From assembly GCA_018136815.1 (NCBI GenBank), contig CM030942.1:2501-51475 (forward strand): a stretch of 48,975 nt of DNA, written 5' to 3'. A program made the position numbers and the translations under genes. Position 1 is the first letter of the stretch. The number at the start of each line of letters is the position of its first letter. A model generated the notes under the pieces. It had not been told where the DNA came from, made no database searches, and worked only from the letters and a program-made list of their open reading frames with translations. This stretch comes from Isochrysis galbana (Eukaryota > Haptophyta > Isochrysidales > Isochrysidaceae). Below are positions 20,449 through 31,585 of this stretch, in pieces.

Positions 20449-22015
20449 ATGAATGAGCAATGGCTTGGACCCCCCGCGGGCCTCGTGAAGTCCACTTAAT
20501 TCTCTCAGCGTACAACTAGGAGTGCCAGGGCCCCCCCCCGCACATGCAGCATGCGCCCCCCAAAGAGAGGGATACCCCTCCCCCCCCCCCCAAAAAAAAA
20601 CCAACTCCCCTCCTACTTGATGAATGAACGGCTCCGTCTGCTGCTCGCCGCCCTTGCTTCACGCTAACGTGATTGCCGGACTCTCGGGGTACTAGTAACT
20701 AGAGCCTGAGCGTATCTTAGACTAACCTCTTAACCCTAGTACTACCGTGGTCCGCGAGACGGACGGTCAACGTGTTTTAGTACATATGGCTATATTAGGA
20801 GCCCCTAGGGGACCTAGGAGTGCCCCAGGGGGCCTCTGGATGTGAAATGGGGCCCCTCCTAGGCCTGGGTAGATCTCCCTATCATTAATTCGTCAACTAT
20901 GCCTGCTTTTAGAGGCGCGGGAGAACGTTGCCACGAAAGGCGAAAGGTTGGCGCGAGCCCATTTCCCTCCTCTCCCGCTCCTCCCCCCCTTTTCTTCCCC
21001 TAGTTCCTCTCCGTCATGAAACTACACCCCCTCCCTTTTTCATCTCTCGACCTCGTTCTTTTCTATATATGCACCCACCCTCCCCTCCCTCCCCCCCTCC
21101 CGCGAACCACTTGCGCCTTGCGCCACTTGCGAGAAGCAGCCCCCCCCCCCCCCCCCCAGCCCAAGCCACGAGACATGCCCGTCGCAGCTTGTGGTACGCA
21201 GACCCTCCCACATCTCCCCCCCCCTCCCCAACGGCGCACTGTTCGAGATCTCACTCCATCCGAAGTCAGGGTAGAGAAGCAGGGTAAGTCGCGTGGCGCT
21301 TGGCGCTTGCGGCACGAAGACGGTGACGCGGTATCAGCCCCCAAACAAGCAGCCCAAGGTGTTGCGGGTAAGGGGGAGCATTCCACGCGACACGCTCTAT
21401 TCTTGGAGCGTGTCTCGGGAACACTCTCCTCACCATGCGGTGCACTCTATTCTAAGAGCGCCCCCTCCCCTTTTCCCGCCCCGCTCCTCGCTCCCTTCCC
21501 TCTCTTCCCTTCCTCCCCGGTTCCCTCGCATGCAGCTCCAAGCTTGGATCCCTTCCTTCCCTTCCTCCCATGCAACCCCAGCGGGTCCTTTTGTCCCCCC
21601 GCCCGACGAGGCTCGGAGTCCCGTGCGCTCGCCCCTCGCTTCGCTCGTCCGACGTCCGGCCCCCCCTTCTTTCCATTAGTCTTTCCCTTGTTCCTAGAGT
21701 TTCCCGCGTCCCCTTCCCGGTTCTCTCCCTTAGTTTTTCCGTCTTTTGTTTCTGGCGCGCTCGCTCGGAAGCAGCCCTTCCGTGTCCACCCCTCGTGTGC
21801 TCTATCCCGTCCCGCTCGCTGTCATGCTCCCCGACCCTTCCGTCGTACCATGTAATAGGACTTCTGAGAGCGCTCCCGCGTCGCTGTCACGCTCACCCTC
21901 TCCCTCCATCCATCACAATGCCCAAGTTCAAGCACAGCCACAGGCACCTCACACACTCACCAACACAGCCACTCCCATGCCACTTCACACACCACACAAG
22001 GTGTTCGACCGCAAG
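20449..22015. other. Intergenic, C-rich; no gene assigned
   Basis: Contains long C runs (20531, 20581, 21140) and proline-rich low-complexity frames. A frame near 21175-21280 (MPVAACGTQ to VRVEKQ) ends at a GTAAGT donor and could be a first exon, but no downstream partner was found. Hairpin-capable ACACGCTC-N8-GAGCGTGT lies at about 21388-21411, with a related but imperfect unit GCACTCTATTCTAAGAGCGC about 45 bp later. Confidence 0.35.
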
Positions 22016-22213
22016 AACTAAGTTTATACTTGGTTGACCCATGGGGGGGCACGAGCCCCCCCCCTCTCCACTCCTCCCCTGCCATGGGGGAGGAACCACC
22101 CTTCCTCCTGGCACGCCTTATGGCTTGCCAGGAGGCCACTGCCCTACTGACCCACTCCCTTCCCCACAGGCTCGCCCCATTCGCCCATCCTGGCCCCTCG
22201 TGACCAGCCCATC
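22016..22213 (+). mobile_element. Family A retroposon, 5' fragment
   Basis: Begins with the AACTAAGT-TTAT-ACTTGGTT stem-loop, then GACCCATGGGGGGG, and follows family A to CAGCCCATC. It is joined there, without further family A sequence, to the intact 5' hairpin of a family B element. See the finding on template jumping. Confidence 0.85.
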
Positions 22214-22720
22214 AACTATCAGTAAAACTGATAGGGTCATGGGGGCCCCGTGCCCCCCCTCCTCCATCGCAAACANNNNNNNNNNNNNNNNNNNNNNNNN
22301 NNNNNNNNNNNNNNNNNNNNNNNNNNNNNNNNNNNNNNNNNNNNNNNNNNNNNNNNNNNNNNNNNNNNNNNNNNNCCCCCTGGGTGGGCCTGCACACTCA
22401 ACCTCAGCCCCTGCCTGCTGGCAGGGGCTGAGCTGACATCACTCTGGCACAGACCCTCGCCGAGCGCGCATCGCGCGCCGCACGCATTCGCCTGCACTGG
22501 CCCCTGATCGTACTGACCCCCCACTCCACCACTGAGCCACAGACCACCTGAGCCGCCAGGAGGGCACCCAGGACCAGCGAGGCCAGCGAGGGAGAGGCAG
22601 GAGAGGCCAAGGGCCCAGCCCCAACCTCCACTGCCCCCTGAGCTGGCCCAGCTGGCCCTCTGGGGGGACCCGAGGGTCCCCTCAGAGGGGTGCCATGGCG
22701 CGCGCAGGCATCGCACGCCC
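22214..22720 (+). mobile_element. Family B retroposon, copy 1 (contains the 100 N gap)
   Basis: 5' stem-loop CTATCAGT-AAA-ACTGATAG (22216-22234), then GGTCATGGGGGCCCCGTGCC. The body matches 32787-33230 (GGGTGGGCCTGCAC, CCGCACGCATTCGCCTGC, GAGGGAGAGGCAGGAGAGG, CCTGAGCTG--CCAGCTGGCC). The GCGAGGGAGAGGCAGG and TGCCCCCTGAGCTG blocks are also in families A and C. Its 3' boundary is uncertain. A GGTAAGACTCACGCCTGTTT stretch near 22788 resembles the GGTAAGT--CCTGTTTACGGG in the retroposon at 10454-11201. Confidence 0.75.
22276..22375. other. Assembly gap (100 N)
   Basis: Exactly 100 N, a placeholder size. Aligning the flanks (CATCGCAAACA and CCCCCTGGGTGGG) to family B copy 2 (CACAAACACCCCCTGGGTGG, from 32837) leaves no missing bases in the consensus. 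Confidence 0.9.
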
Positions 22721-22816
22721 GTAAGAGAACGAAGAGAACCGCGAGAAAAGAACGACAAAAAAAACGACGCGATCTGACCCAAGAAAAGGTAAGACTCACG
22801 CCTGTTTACGGTATGT

Positions 22817-24364
22817 TTACAGGCCGACACCCCGAGCGACACACGAGTGCCGCGAAAACGCGGAGTGGACGATTTGTCGCCCCTTCATGCGATTATTTTT
22901 GCATTCGCCTGCCATGAATCGACGGCACGGTGCCGCCGCTCCAAGACCCATTAGAGCCCTGTAGTCCATGGCGTTGCTTACTTCGCGTTGGCGTTTGCGC
23001 TGCTCCGCTTTCGCCTTGTCTTGTTCGCACGTGCATTGGCGAAAGCTGACTTGATTTTTACGTAGATATGAGATAGCCCAGGGCTTATCGTATCCTTTGC
23101 ACCCGCCCGGGGCGCCGTGTATGGCAATGTCGCCGTCCGGTGTTACGCATTCCACCGATGAGCGGACCGCGTAGTCCAAGTTGAAGTTTTCCCCGTCATC
23201 GAGGGTCACGTGGAAGGTCCGGGGAAAGCGATGGCCCAGGGCGGTGGTGTCTGTGTATACGTAGAAGTGCCAAATTGGACGTTTACCGGCTTCTACTTTA
23301 GTGATCCCTTCGAGCGTGGTCTTGACTCGCTGTTGATTGCCCCTAAGGACATGGAAGCCTTCACGCTCCAATGCACTAGCCAAATGCCGAGTTTTAGTTT
23401 TGTACGCCTTAATCGGGTCGAAAATGCGAAACACGATGTAGGTGGCGACCTCTTTGAGAGAGGACCTGATAGCGCTAGATTTGCGGGGAGCTGAGTCGGC
23501 TATCGTGCCATAGGTGACTCCAAACTCATGCGGGACTCCCGAGAGTACCGTTTGAAGTTTGTCGCCATAAGCGGCCTTGAATTGGTCGTGAGCATCGTCA
23601 TCGACGTAGAAAATCCATGGGCCCTTTCGGCCCTTGTCCATCCCATCTGGCGTGGCATCTAGGCCCTCTAGCCTAGAGAGAAGAAACTTCATGAACGTGG
23701 CTACATCCTCACTTTTAATGTCCTTTTTGTCTTCAGCTAGTTGCGCTAGCTGAATGAAAAAGGGTGTGTCTTCGGGTTCCTCTTCTTCATCCATTGGAGG
23801 GGGAGCGAGTTGGGTGGTGTTGGTGGGAGTCCCTTTGGGATCCGACTGTGGGTCGGCCCGCTTGCGCGACAGCTGTTGCGGTTGTTGTTGGGCTGGCTGC
23901 TTCAGAGCTTGTTGGGCTGGCTCCTTCAGTTTGCTCCCATGCGTGGCTTCAGCATACGACTTGGGCGCATGGGTTGTTGGTTGGTTGGTGGGAGCAAAGG
24001 CTCCAAGGATTGATTGTTGTGTCAAGTGCCCGCCCCCGAGGGGTGCACTGCTGGTAGGAGTTACCACCATGGGGGTGGCAGCAATGCTGCCACCCACCTT
24101 GGGGAGTCCTTGATTGGGTGGCGAGACGGTGGAGCTGGGCGGCTGAGCCAGTTGCTGGCTCTGTTGCTCTGCAGGGAACAGGGCCCGGCCTGTTCCCTGC
24201 TTCTGGGGCTGGTGAGGAGGCGAGGGTGGCGGAGCCATGTCGACGTCGGTATCCGGTGGGGCAGAGGCCTGCGAGCGCTTCGGCTCCGGCGGTTTGGGGC
24301 GGCCCCGTTGGGGCGTCGTGGCGGCGGGGGGCTGGGAGAGGGGAGCGGTCGGCGCGCGCTCCAT
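22817..24364 (-). CDS. LINE-like retrotransposon ORF1 (gag-like), long intact frame
   Basis: The start codon at 24364 (MERAP) was chosen because two other copies start at the same motif just after a 5' hairpin. Stop TAA at 22819-22817; 515 residues. The first ~210 residues are Pro/Gln/Thr-rich and probably disordered. An acidic PPPMDEEEEPED stretch follows, then a globular region (FMKFLLSRLEGLDATPDG, GPWIFYVDDD, ALEREGFHVLRGNQQRVKTT). Near the C-terminus C-X7-C (CRRFMAGEC) looks like the first half of a zinc finger whose remaining ligands are not in frame, so the last ~25 residues may be frameshifted or replaced. The central region aligns with the broken copy at 6530-11430, where it is followed by a LINE RT motif. 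Likely role is RNA binding in retrotransposition. Confidence 0.7.
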   Translation of the reverse strand: MERAPTAPLSQPPAATTPQRGRPKPPEPKRSQASAPPDTDVDMAPPPSPPHQPQKQGTGRALFPAEQQSQQLAQPPSSTVSPPNQGLPKVGGSIAATPMVVTPTSSAPLGGGHLTQQSILGAFAPTNQPTTHAPKSYAEATHGSKLKEPAQQALKQPAQQQPQQLSRKRADPQSDPKGTPTNTTQLAPPPMDEEEEPEDTPFFIQLAQLAEDKKDIKSEDVATFMKFLLSRLEGLDATPDGMDKGRKGPWIFYVDDDAHDQFKAAYGDKLQTVLSGVPHEFGVTYGTIADSAPRKSSAIRSSLKEVATYIVFRIFDPIKAYKTKTRHLASALEREGFHVLRGNQQRVKTTLEGITKVEAGKRPIWHFYVYTDTTALGHRFPRTFHVTLDDGENFNLDYAVRSSVECVTPDGDIAIHGAPGGCKGYDKPWAISYLRKNQVSFRQCTCEQDKAKAEQRKRQREVSNAMDYRALMGLGAAAPCRRFMAGECKNNRMKGRQIVHSAFSRHSCVARGVGL

Positions 24365-24368
24365 CGCT

Positions 24369-24388
24369 AAAACTATAACAATAGTTTT
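24369..24388 (-). promoter_or_regulatory. 5' leader stem-loop of the LINE ORF1
   Basis: On the minus strand AAAACTAT-TGTT-ATAGTTTT, an 8 bp stem and 4 nt loop, ends 4 nt before the MERAP start codon. Position and geometry match 6508-6525 and 40855-40872, but the stem sequence is wholly different. Confidence 0.75.
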
Positions 24389-24396
24389 TTCGAAAC

Positions 24397-24605
24397 CTCC
24401 CTTCCGCAAACCAACGGACCCCAAAGGACCACAAGTTGGCCACTATCCATTCGATATCGTCTACTGCGACGTCGTGTCGATGGCACCGACGCATCATTTT
24501 ATTAAGGGCATTCAAGGCTGCTGACAAGCTCCTGGTCTTTATTTATCGGCTCTCTCACTCGCTGGATCGAAGCGGTCCCCTTCAACGGCGACCCGTCTAG
24601 CGCGT
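24397..24605 (+). pseudogene. Retroviral-type integrase core fragment (LTR retrotransposon)
   Basis: The plus strand reads GPQVGHYPFDIVYCDVVSMA, continues through KGIQG and, after two frameshifts, DKLLVFI and TRWIEAVPFNGDPSSA before a stop. This order (P-D-V-CDVV, G-DKLLVFI, TRWIEAVPF) is that of the rve integrase core in Ty3/gypsy-like elements, with the first catalytic Asp in CDVV. It is broken and short, and lies back to back with the LINE ORF1 start. Confidence 0.7.
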
Positions 24606-24822
24606 AGACCTCGTGGAGGAGAAGCCGCCCTGGGCAAGGGACTGAAGTGCGCGGCGCGATGTGAGCTAGTGGCGCGCGACATGTTCACCGTATTAACGTT
24701 AGACATCACGTGAGTAGAGAATTTACGGATGTGATTGCTCCCACGTGCTCTGGTATCCATTGTATTATTGCCACAATACCGTTTTAAAAAACTGTTCGCA
24801 CACACCCTAAGTGCGAATATTG

Positions 24823-24892
24823 TTGTATAAATGACTATGTACATTTGATGGCTCCATTCGAGTTGTCCCATAATTGACAGAACGACACCGTT
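24823..24892 (+). repeat. Terminal sequence related to the right end of the TIR element
   Basis: ACATTTGATGGCTC, then TTGTCCCATAATTGACAGAACGACACC, resembles 10222-10286 (ACATTTGATCGCTC and CCCACTATTGACGGAACGACACC). It is probably the right end of another, diverged TIR element; its left end was not found. Confidence 0.6.
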
Positions 24893-25008
24893 GCTGTGCA
24901 ACTGTGTCGCGCGCGAAGATGCGGGACATGTTTGAGTCGTAGACGGCAACGTTCAATCCGTCACGCCCTCGGCGGGGGGCCCAAAGGAGAGAAGAGCCGC
25001 GTCGGCGC

Positions 25009-25050
25009 GCTCTATCGCAACTAAGTATAAACTTAGTTGAACGATAGTTG
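25009..25050 (-). repeat. Stem-loop nested inside a second stem-loop
   Basis: On the minus strand ACTATCGTTC is followed by AACTAAGT-TTAT-ACTTAGTT and then GCGATAGAGCGCGCCG. The outer arms CTATCG/CGATAG and the downstream AGAGCGCGCCG match the LINE leader at 40855, while the inner arms are the family A hairpin. See findings. Confidence 0.7.
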
Positions 25051-25290
25051 AAGGTCAAATCATAAATCATCATCACCAAGGAGGCCCAACGACCGAGTCC
25101 TAGGTGGCGGCCGTCTAGTAGTCGTAGGCGTCACACTCAACTAGATAAGCAACGACTCAAACACCGAGGAATGGCGATGGTGGGCAACTATTTGTGCGCA
25201 CAGCATCACATATAGTGCATTATCGACACATGGTCGATGGAGGCACAAACATTGGCATTTTTGATGGTTGGCTTGCTAGAAATCTGGAGT

Positions 25291-27108
<1,818 letters not shown>

Positions 27109-27299
27109 TCACTCACTGCCTCGGCTCGATGCTCTCTCTTGATTTTCGAAGTTGCTAGTAGCTCGTGTAGAGTAGGGGAGCAGGGACTTTTTCAAAGTTC
27201 TAGTAGTAGTATTGTAGGAGGGTTAAAGCGGGGCTGGAACAGCTCCTTCCTCTTCCCCACCCATGTTGCAACCGCTTTCAAAGAGGTAACCGACCGGGT

Positions 27300-27842
27300 C
27301 TAGAGTAGGAGTAGTGAAAGAACTCCTTGCGAGCGACGATCTCGCTGTCCGCGTGATGCCGATTCTCCCCTCCACCGTGCAGGAGGTGGAGGACTCCCGT
27401 CTCGCCCTGGCGCTGCACATCTGGATTGCGCGGTGCAGCCGGCGCAGACAGGCGATGTTACATGGTGTGTGGCGGCGCCGCGCGCTACGCCCGCGCGCTT
27501 GAGACAGGTCTCCTTGCATTCGCATCGGCGCCTCTGTTCACGATGCGCTCGCACACTGGGTCGGAGCGCCTCTCGCTCGCTCGCATCAAATGCGAGTCCG
27601 GGGCTGTGGGCGGTGACGAGCATGTGCTCGTTCGTGCCATACACGCCCGCTTCGGCGAGGGGCTCGCAGACCCTCTGTGCTTCATTGAAGCGCTGCAGCT
27701 GCCAGTCAGCTTCCGTCTGCGCGGCAAGCATGTAGTTAGCGGTCCACTGAGAGGAAACGGCCCTCATCACTCTCAGGCGGTTCAAGACTTCAGGTGAGCG
27801 CGCAATCCCCTCACAGTGGCGGTCTTTGCCATGATCACTCAA
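27300..27842 (-). CDS. Uncertain reading frame, possible gene fragment
   Basis: A minus-strand frame reads LNRLRVMRAVSSQWTANYML and continues through WQLQRFNEAQRVCEPLAEAG, which has the look of real helical protein, before turning Arg/Ser-rich. Just upstream ATGGCAAAGACCGCCACTGT (27832 downward) would be a credible start in another frame, so an intron or frameshift may separate them. The opposite strand also has open frames here. No family is recognised; coding status is unproven. Confidence 0.35.
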   Translation of the reverse strand: MSDHGKDRHCEGIARSPEVLNRLRVMRAVSSQWTANYMLAAQTEADWQLQRFNEAQRVCEPLAEAGVYGTNEHMLVTAHSPGLAFDASEREALRPSVRAHREQRRRCECKETCLKRAGVARGAATHHVTSPVCAGCTAQSRCAAPGRDGSPPPPARWRGESASRGQRDRRSQGVLSLLLL

Positions 27843-28160
27843 CCCCTTCTCTCATGCCTACATAGGTGGTGCGACTCCCTTAGTGCGATACACAGGCGGC
27901 GCCGCTGCGTGTGGCGCACCATCTGTGGTCGCGCTGTCCTTGAAGGTGTTGAAGGTTCTTTCACCCGAGGACGGTTGGAAGAGGACAGTGAAAAAAGCGC
28001 GCTGCGCTTATTGCTTTCTTACATTCACCTGATTGAAGACGGTTTCTAAAGCGCGACTTCTTAGCAGAACTCCCTCATACATAAAACTAAAACTAACTCT
28101 CTTTCAACGCTCTTTCAACTTTGAAAAAAACCTTGAGTGAGACAAGTGGCTAAATTTGTT
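27843..28160. other. Spacer, no gene recognised
   Basis: Moderate-GC sequence turning AT-rich near 28080-28170. Ends with a decayed family A leader, AACTAAATTTATACTTAGCT followed by CACATGGCGG (28168-28200). Confidence 0.4.
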
Positions 28161-28238
28161 TATTTGGTAAAAACTAAATTTATACTTAGCTCACATGGCG
28201 GAGACGCCTCGTGCTCTACTCCTCAGGCTCCAATTCCC

Positions 28239-29124
28239 CACCACTAAGTTTATACTTAGTTCGCCCATGGGGGGGCACGAGCCCCCCTCTCTCTCCACTC
28301 CTCCCCTGCCATAGGGGAGGAACCACCCACTCTCCTGGCACGCCTGATGGCTTGCTAGGAGCACACTGCCCTGCTGACCCATTCCTCTCCCCACAGGCAC
28401 GCCTGATTCGCCCGCCCTGGCCTGTCGTGGCCAGCCCATCCCTCTGACCAGCCCCTCCTCCCCCTGGGCCCCCCTGTTCAGGACCCCCCAGCCAGCTCCA
28501 GTCGACCCGCAGGGACTCGGAGCGCCAGCGAGGGAGAGGCAGGAGGGGCCAGGGCCATGCCCCAGCCTCACCTGCCCCCTGAGCTGCGCTCCCAGGCCCC
28601 TGCTGGCCACCTGGGGACCTGAAGAGGGGCCGCAGGCGCGCGCCATGGGCCCCCGCCGCAGGGAAGAGAGGAGGAAAAGGGAAGAGGGAGGGGAGGGGGG
28701 AGCGGCAGCTCTCCCCTCCGGCAGGAACGTGTCTTCTCGCCCCGTTTGGGTAAGAGAAGACGGGGGCGCCAGAGCCAGGAGGGAAGGGCCGCGGCTCGCC
28801 GCGGCCACTCGCTCTAGCGAGGGAGATTAGCGCTTCTGGGCTCCTATCTCACGAATGCCCCCCCCCCCCCGCGCGTTGCTTTTACCCGAACGAAAGGGGT
28901 TTTCCCCCAGCGTGGACTCGAGGAGAGGACGCGCTGGGGTGCGCGGGGTCGGTGCGTGCACTGGGGGGAGGACAAATATCGAGGGGAGGGGGCAGTGCCC
29001 CCGCCCCCACCCCCCGGTATCACTCGGACACTTGGCCCGTCAGGCATGGCGGGATTCCGGGACTGAGACGTTATGTCCAATTAGCTAGTGGGGTTGGCTA
29101 GGATATAACATTGATTATTATTAA
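28239..29124 (+). mobile_element. Family A retroposon, full-length copy 2
   Basis: Flanked by a perfect 16 bp direct duplication TCAGGCTCCAATTCCC (28223-28238 and 29125-29140). The 5' stem-loop ACTAAGT-TTAT-ACTTAGT precedes CGCCCATGGGGGG, and the 3' end is GGATATAACATTGATTATTA. The sequence is nearly identical to 15433-16308 apart from a few substitutions and homopolymer-length changes, so both copies are recent. Confidence 0.92.
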
Positions 29125-29222
29125 TCAGGCTCCAATTCCCAATTCCAATTCAATTCCCCTCCGGGGGGTCTGTCGGTCACCCTCAGCCCTCAGTCTCAGT
29201 CTTGCCTTCTGGAACCTACTTT

Positions 29223-29653
29223 CTACTTTTCTAAGTGGGGGTCAATGGGGCCATCGCGCCCCCCTCACTCCGTCGCGCCCCCCCCCCCGGGGTGGGCCCG
29301 TACAACCAACCTCAGCCCCTGCCTTCTGACAGGGGTTGGGCAATCATCATTCTGGCCCGACCCCTCGTGCCTAGTGGCTAGTGGGCGCGGGCCACGAATC
29401 CGCGAAAGGCCGAAAGGCGGCTTGCCGGGGGGTACCAAATGAAGGCAAACAACCTAATTAATCGCACACCCACGCCCGCGCTGGGCCTGCCCTCGAGCTG
29501 ACTCCCCCCCCCACTGGTCGCCAGGCATACAGGGGCCTCTGGCCTCTGGACGGCTCCCATGGTAGCGATAGCGAGACGAGCGTGGGAGCGTGGGAGAGTG
29601 GGAGAAGCAGGGGAGGTCAAGGGTTGAGCCCCAGTCTCCACTGCCCCCTGAGC
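29223..29653 (+). mobile_element. Family C retroposon, 5' part
   Basis: The 5' stem-loop CTACTT-TTCT-AAGTGG (with one G-U pair) is followed by GGGTCAATGGGG and a C-run. GGTGGGCCCGTACAACCAAC and CAGCCCCTGCCTTCTG relate it to family B. A GCTGGGCCTGCCCTCGAGCT block also occurs, inverted, at 41630-41770. It ends at CTGCCCCCTGAGC and is joined directly to a family A 5' hairpin at 29654. Confidence 0.75.
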
Positions 29654-29720
29654 AACTAAGTTTATACTTGGTTCACCCATGGCGGGGCACGAGCCCCCCC
29701 CTCTCTCCACTCCTCCCCTG
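29654..29720 (+). mobile_element. Family A retroposon, short 5' fragment
   Basis: AACTAAGT-TTAT-ACTTGGTT stem-loop, CACCCATGGCGGGGCACGAG, then the CTCTCTCCACTCCTCCCCTG block, after which similarity stops. Confidence 0.75.
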
Positions 29721-30124
29721 TCGCATTCGCGAGCCTCAGCAGGCGATTTCGCTATTTTCCGCTCTACCGTTATAACCGCGATGGTAAATCATCAATCTTC
29801 GTTCTTATGTCTATCTCTACGTCTACGACGTCTCCACGCTTCTATCAATCACTACGCTTCATTCAATGTTGGTCTACCATTATTCCCACGTGGCCAAGCA
29901 GCTTCTACGCTCAGCCCTCCGTGAGTACAGTCGCTCCTGGAGAGCCCCATCCTCTGTCTCAACAATCATTAGAGCCTCAATCCACAGCCACAGCCACAGC
30001 CACTCCACTCACTCAGCCACAAGTGGAGAGAGAGGGGGGCTCGTGCTAATTGGACACAACTTAGTTGGCAACCCCACTAAGTTGTGTAAACTTAGTTTAA
30101 TTGGACACAAACTTAGTATAAACT
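29721..30124. other. Spacer between retroposons with repeated 3'-end motifs
   Basis: From 30024 the plus strand carries the inverse of a family A 5' patch (GAGAGAGAGGGGGGCTCGTG). It is followed by alternating TTAGTTGGCAACCCCACTA and AATTGGACACAA(A)CTTAGT units, which are inverse 3'-end and leader fragments of family A packed within about 100 bp. Confidence 0.5.
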
Positions 30125-30990
30125 TAGTTGGCAACCCCACTAGCTAATTGGACACAACTTTTCCGTCCCGGAATCCCGCCATGCCTGACGAGCCAGTTGT
30201 CTGAGTGCTACCGGGGGGAGGGGGCACTGCCCCCTCCCCTCGATATTTGTCCTCCCCCCAGTGCACGCACCGACCCCGCGCACCCCAGCACGTCCTCTCC
30301 TCGAGTCCACGCTGGGGGAAAAGAAAACCCCTTTCGGGTAAAAACAACGCGGGGGGGGGGGGGGGGGGGAACTCGTGAATGGGAGCCCAGAAGCGCTAAT
30401 CTCTCTCGCCGAGGCGAGTGGCCGCGGCGAGCCGCGGCCCTTCCCTCCTGGTTTTGGTGCCCCCGTCTTCTCTTACCCAATCGGGGCGAGAAGACACGTA
30501 AACGCCGGAGGGGGGAGCTGCCACTCCCCCCTCCCCTCCCTCTTCCCTCTTCCTCCTCTCTTCCCTGCGGCTCTGGCCCATGGCGCGCGCCTGCGGCCCC
30601 TCTTCAGGTCCCCAGGAGGCCTACAGGGGCCTGGGAGCACAGCTCAGAGGGCAGGTGAGGCTGGGGCATGGCCCTGGCCCCTGGCCCCTCCTGCCTCTCC
30701 CTCGCTGGCTCTCGAGCCCCTGCCGGTCGACAGGAGCTAGCTGGGGGCTCCTGATTAGGGGGGGCCAGGGGGAGGAGGGGTTGGTCAGAGCGAGAAACAG
30801 GCCAACGCGGGCCATGGCGTGCGATCTGTGCCCGACTCTCAGGGAGAGTCTGGGCAGTCTGGGTGAGTCCCCCCTACATGCCAAGAGGCAGCGCAGGGGG
30901 GTGGATGGTTCTCGCCCCCCATGAGGGGAGTCGAGAGAGTGGGGGGGGGCGCGAGGCCCCCCTCCATGGCGACCAATCATAAGATTAGTG
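30125..30990 (-). mobile_element. Family A retroposon, inverted diverged copy
   Basis: Reads as reverse complement of family A: 3' end motif GGCAACCCCACTAGCTAATT at 30130, then CCCGGAATCCCGCCATGCC, and 5' end at about 30989. On the minus strand the leader is ACTAATC-TTAT-GATTGGT, then CGCCATGGAGGGGGG. The loop TTAT is the same as in other A copies, but the stem changes on both arms and includes a G-U pair. Confidence 0.85.
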
Positions 30991-31585
30991 AGTTGATCCA
31001 GAAAAGGCTTGGCAAGAATACACTTTTCACACGCTTGAAGTCGTTGCTAGTGCTAGGGTTGCACAAGTCGAGAGGGAATCGTCGGTGTATCACAACCACA
31101 ACAAGGAGGGCGCCTTTTCTCGACCTTCTGTAGCAACAAACGCATAGCTGCTGGAGCCGTCCAAATGGTGGTCCATTTATGGCAAGCATGTCCCGCTGTT
31201 TGCAGCAATAGCACAACAGGTACTGTACTGTCACAGCGTCACAGCAATAGCACAACAGGTTCTACTAGCTACACGCTGTACATACTCGGCTCTTGCGATA
31301 GGAGTACAATAGAACGATACAACAAAACTCACCGAGCGGTGCCGCCGCCGCTCCTGCGCGTTGTGTTTCCATCTTTTCCTTCCCCTCCTTCCCCTTTTTT
31401 TTCTTTGGGGGGGGAGGAGGAGGAGGGGGAGGGGTACTCCTCTCTCTCTCTACTCCTACGTAAAGAAACCGGGCGAACAATGAGCGAGAGAGCGAGCGAG
31501 CGGCTTCTCTCTCAACTCTCTCCTCGCGCGGCCCCCCTCCCCTTCTCCCCGCCCCCCCCCCCCCCCCCCCCCCCAAAGAGCGAGC
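30991..31585. other. Upstream region of centrin
   Basis: Contains a short tandem duplication (GTCACAGCAATAGCACAACA region near 31200-31260), C/T-rich and GA-rich simple sequence and a ~26 nt C homopolymer at 31549-31574, ending 12 nt before the centrin ATG. No separate gene was recognised. Confidence 0.45.

Noticed and set aside
20135..20452. Gly/Val/Trp-rich plus-strand frame
   Set aside because: It is a translation of the GGTG simple repeat opposite the cysteine synthase leader.
21016..21855. 279-codon proline-rich frame
   Set aside because: Composition is driven by C homopolymers and C-rich repeats; no domain, and the frame runs across hairpin repeats.
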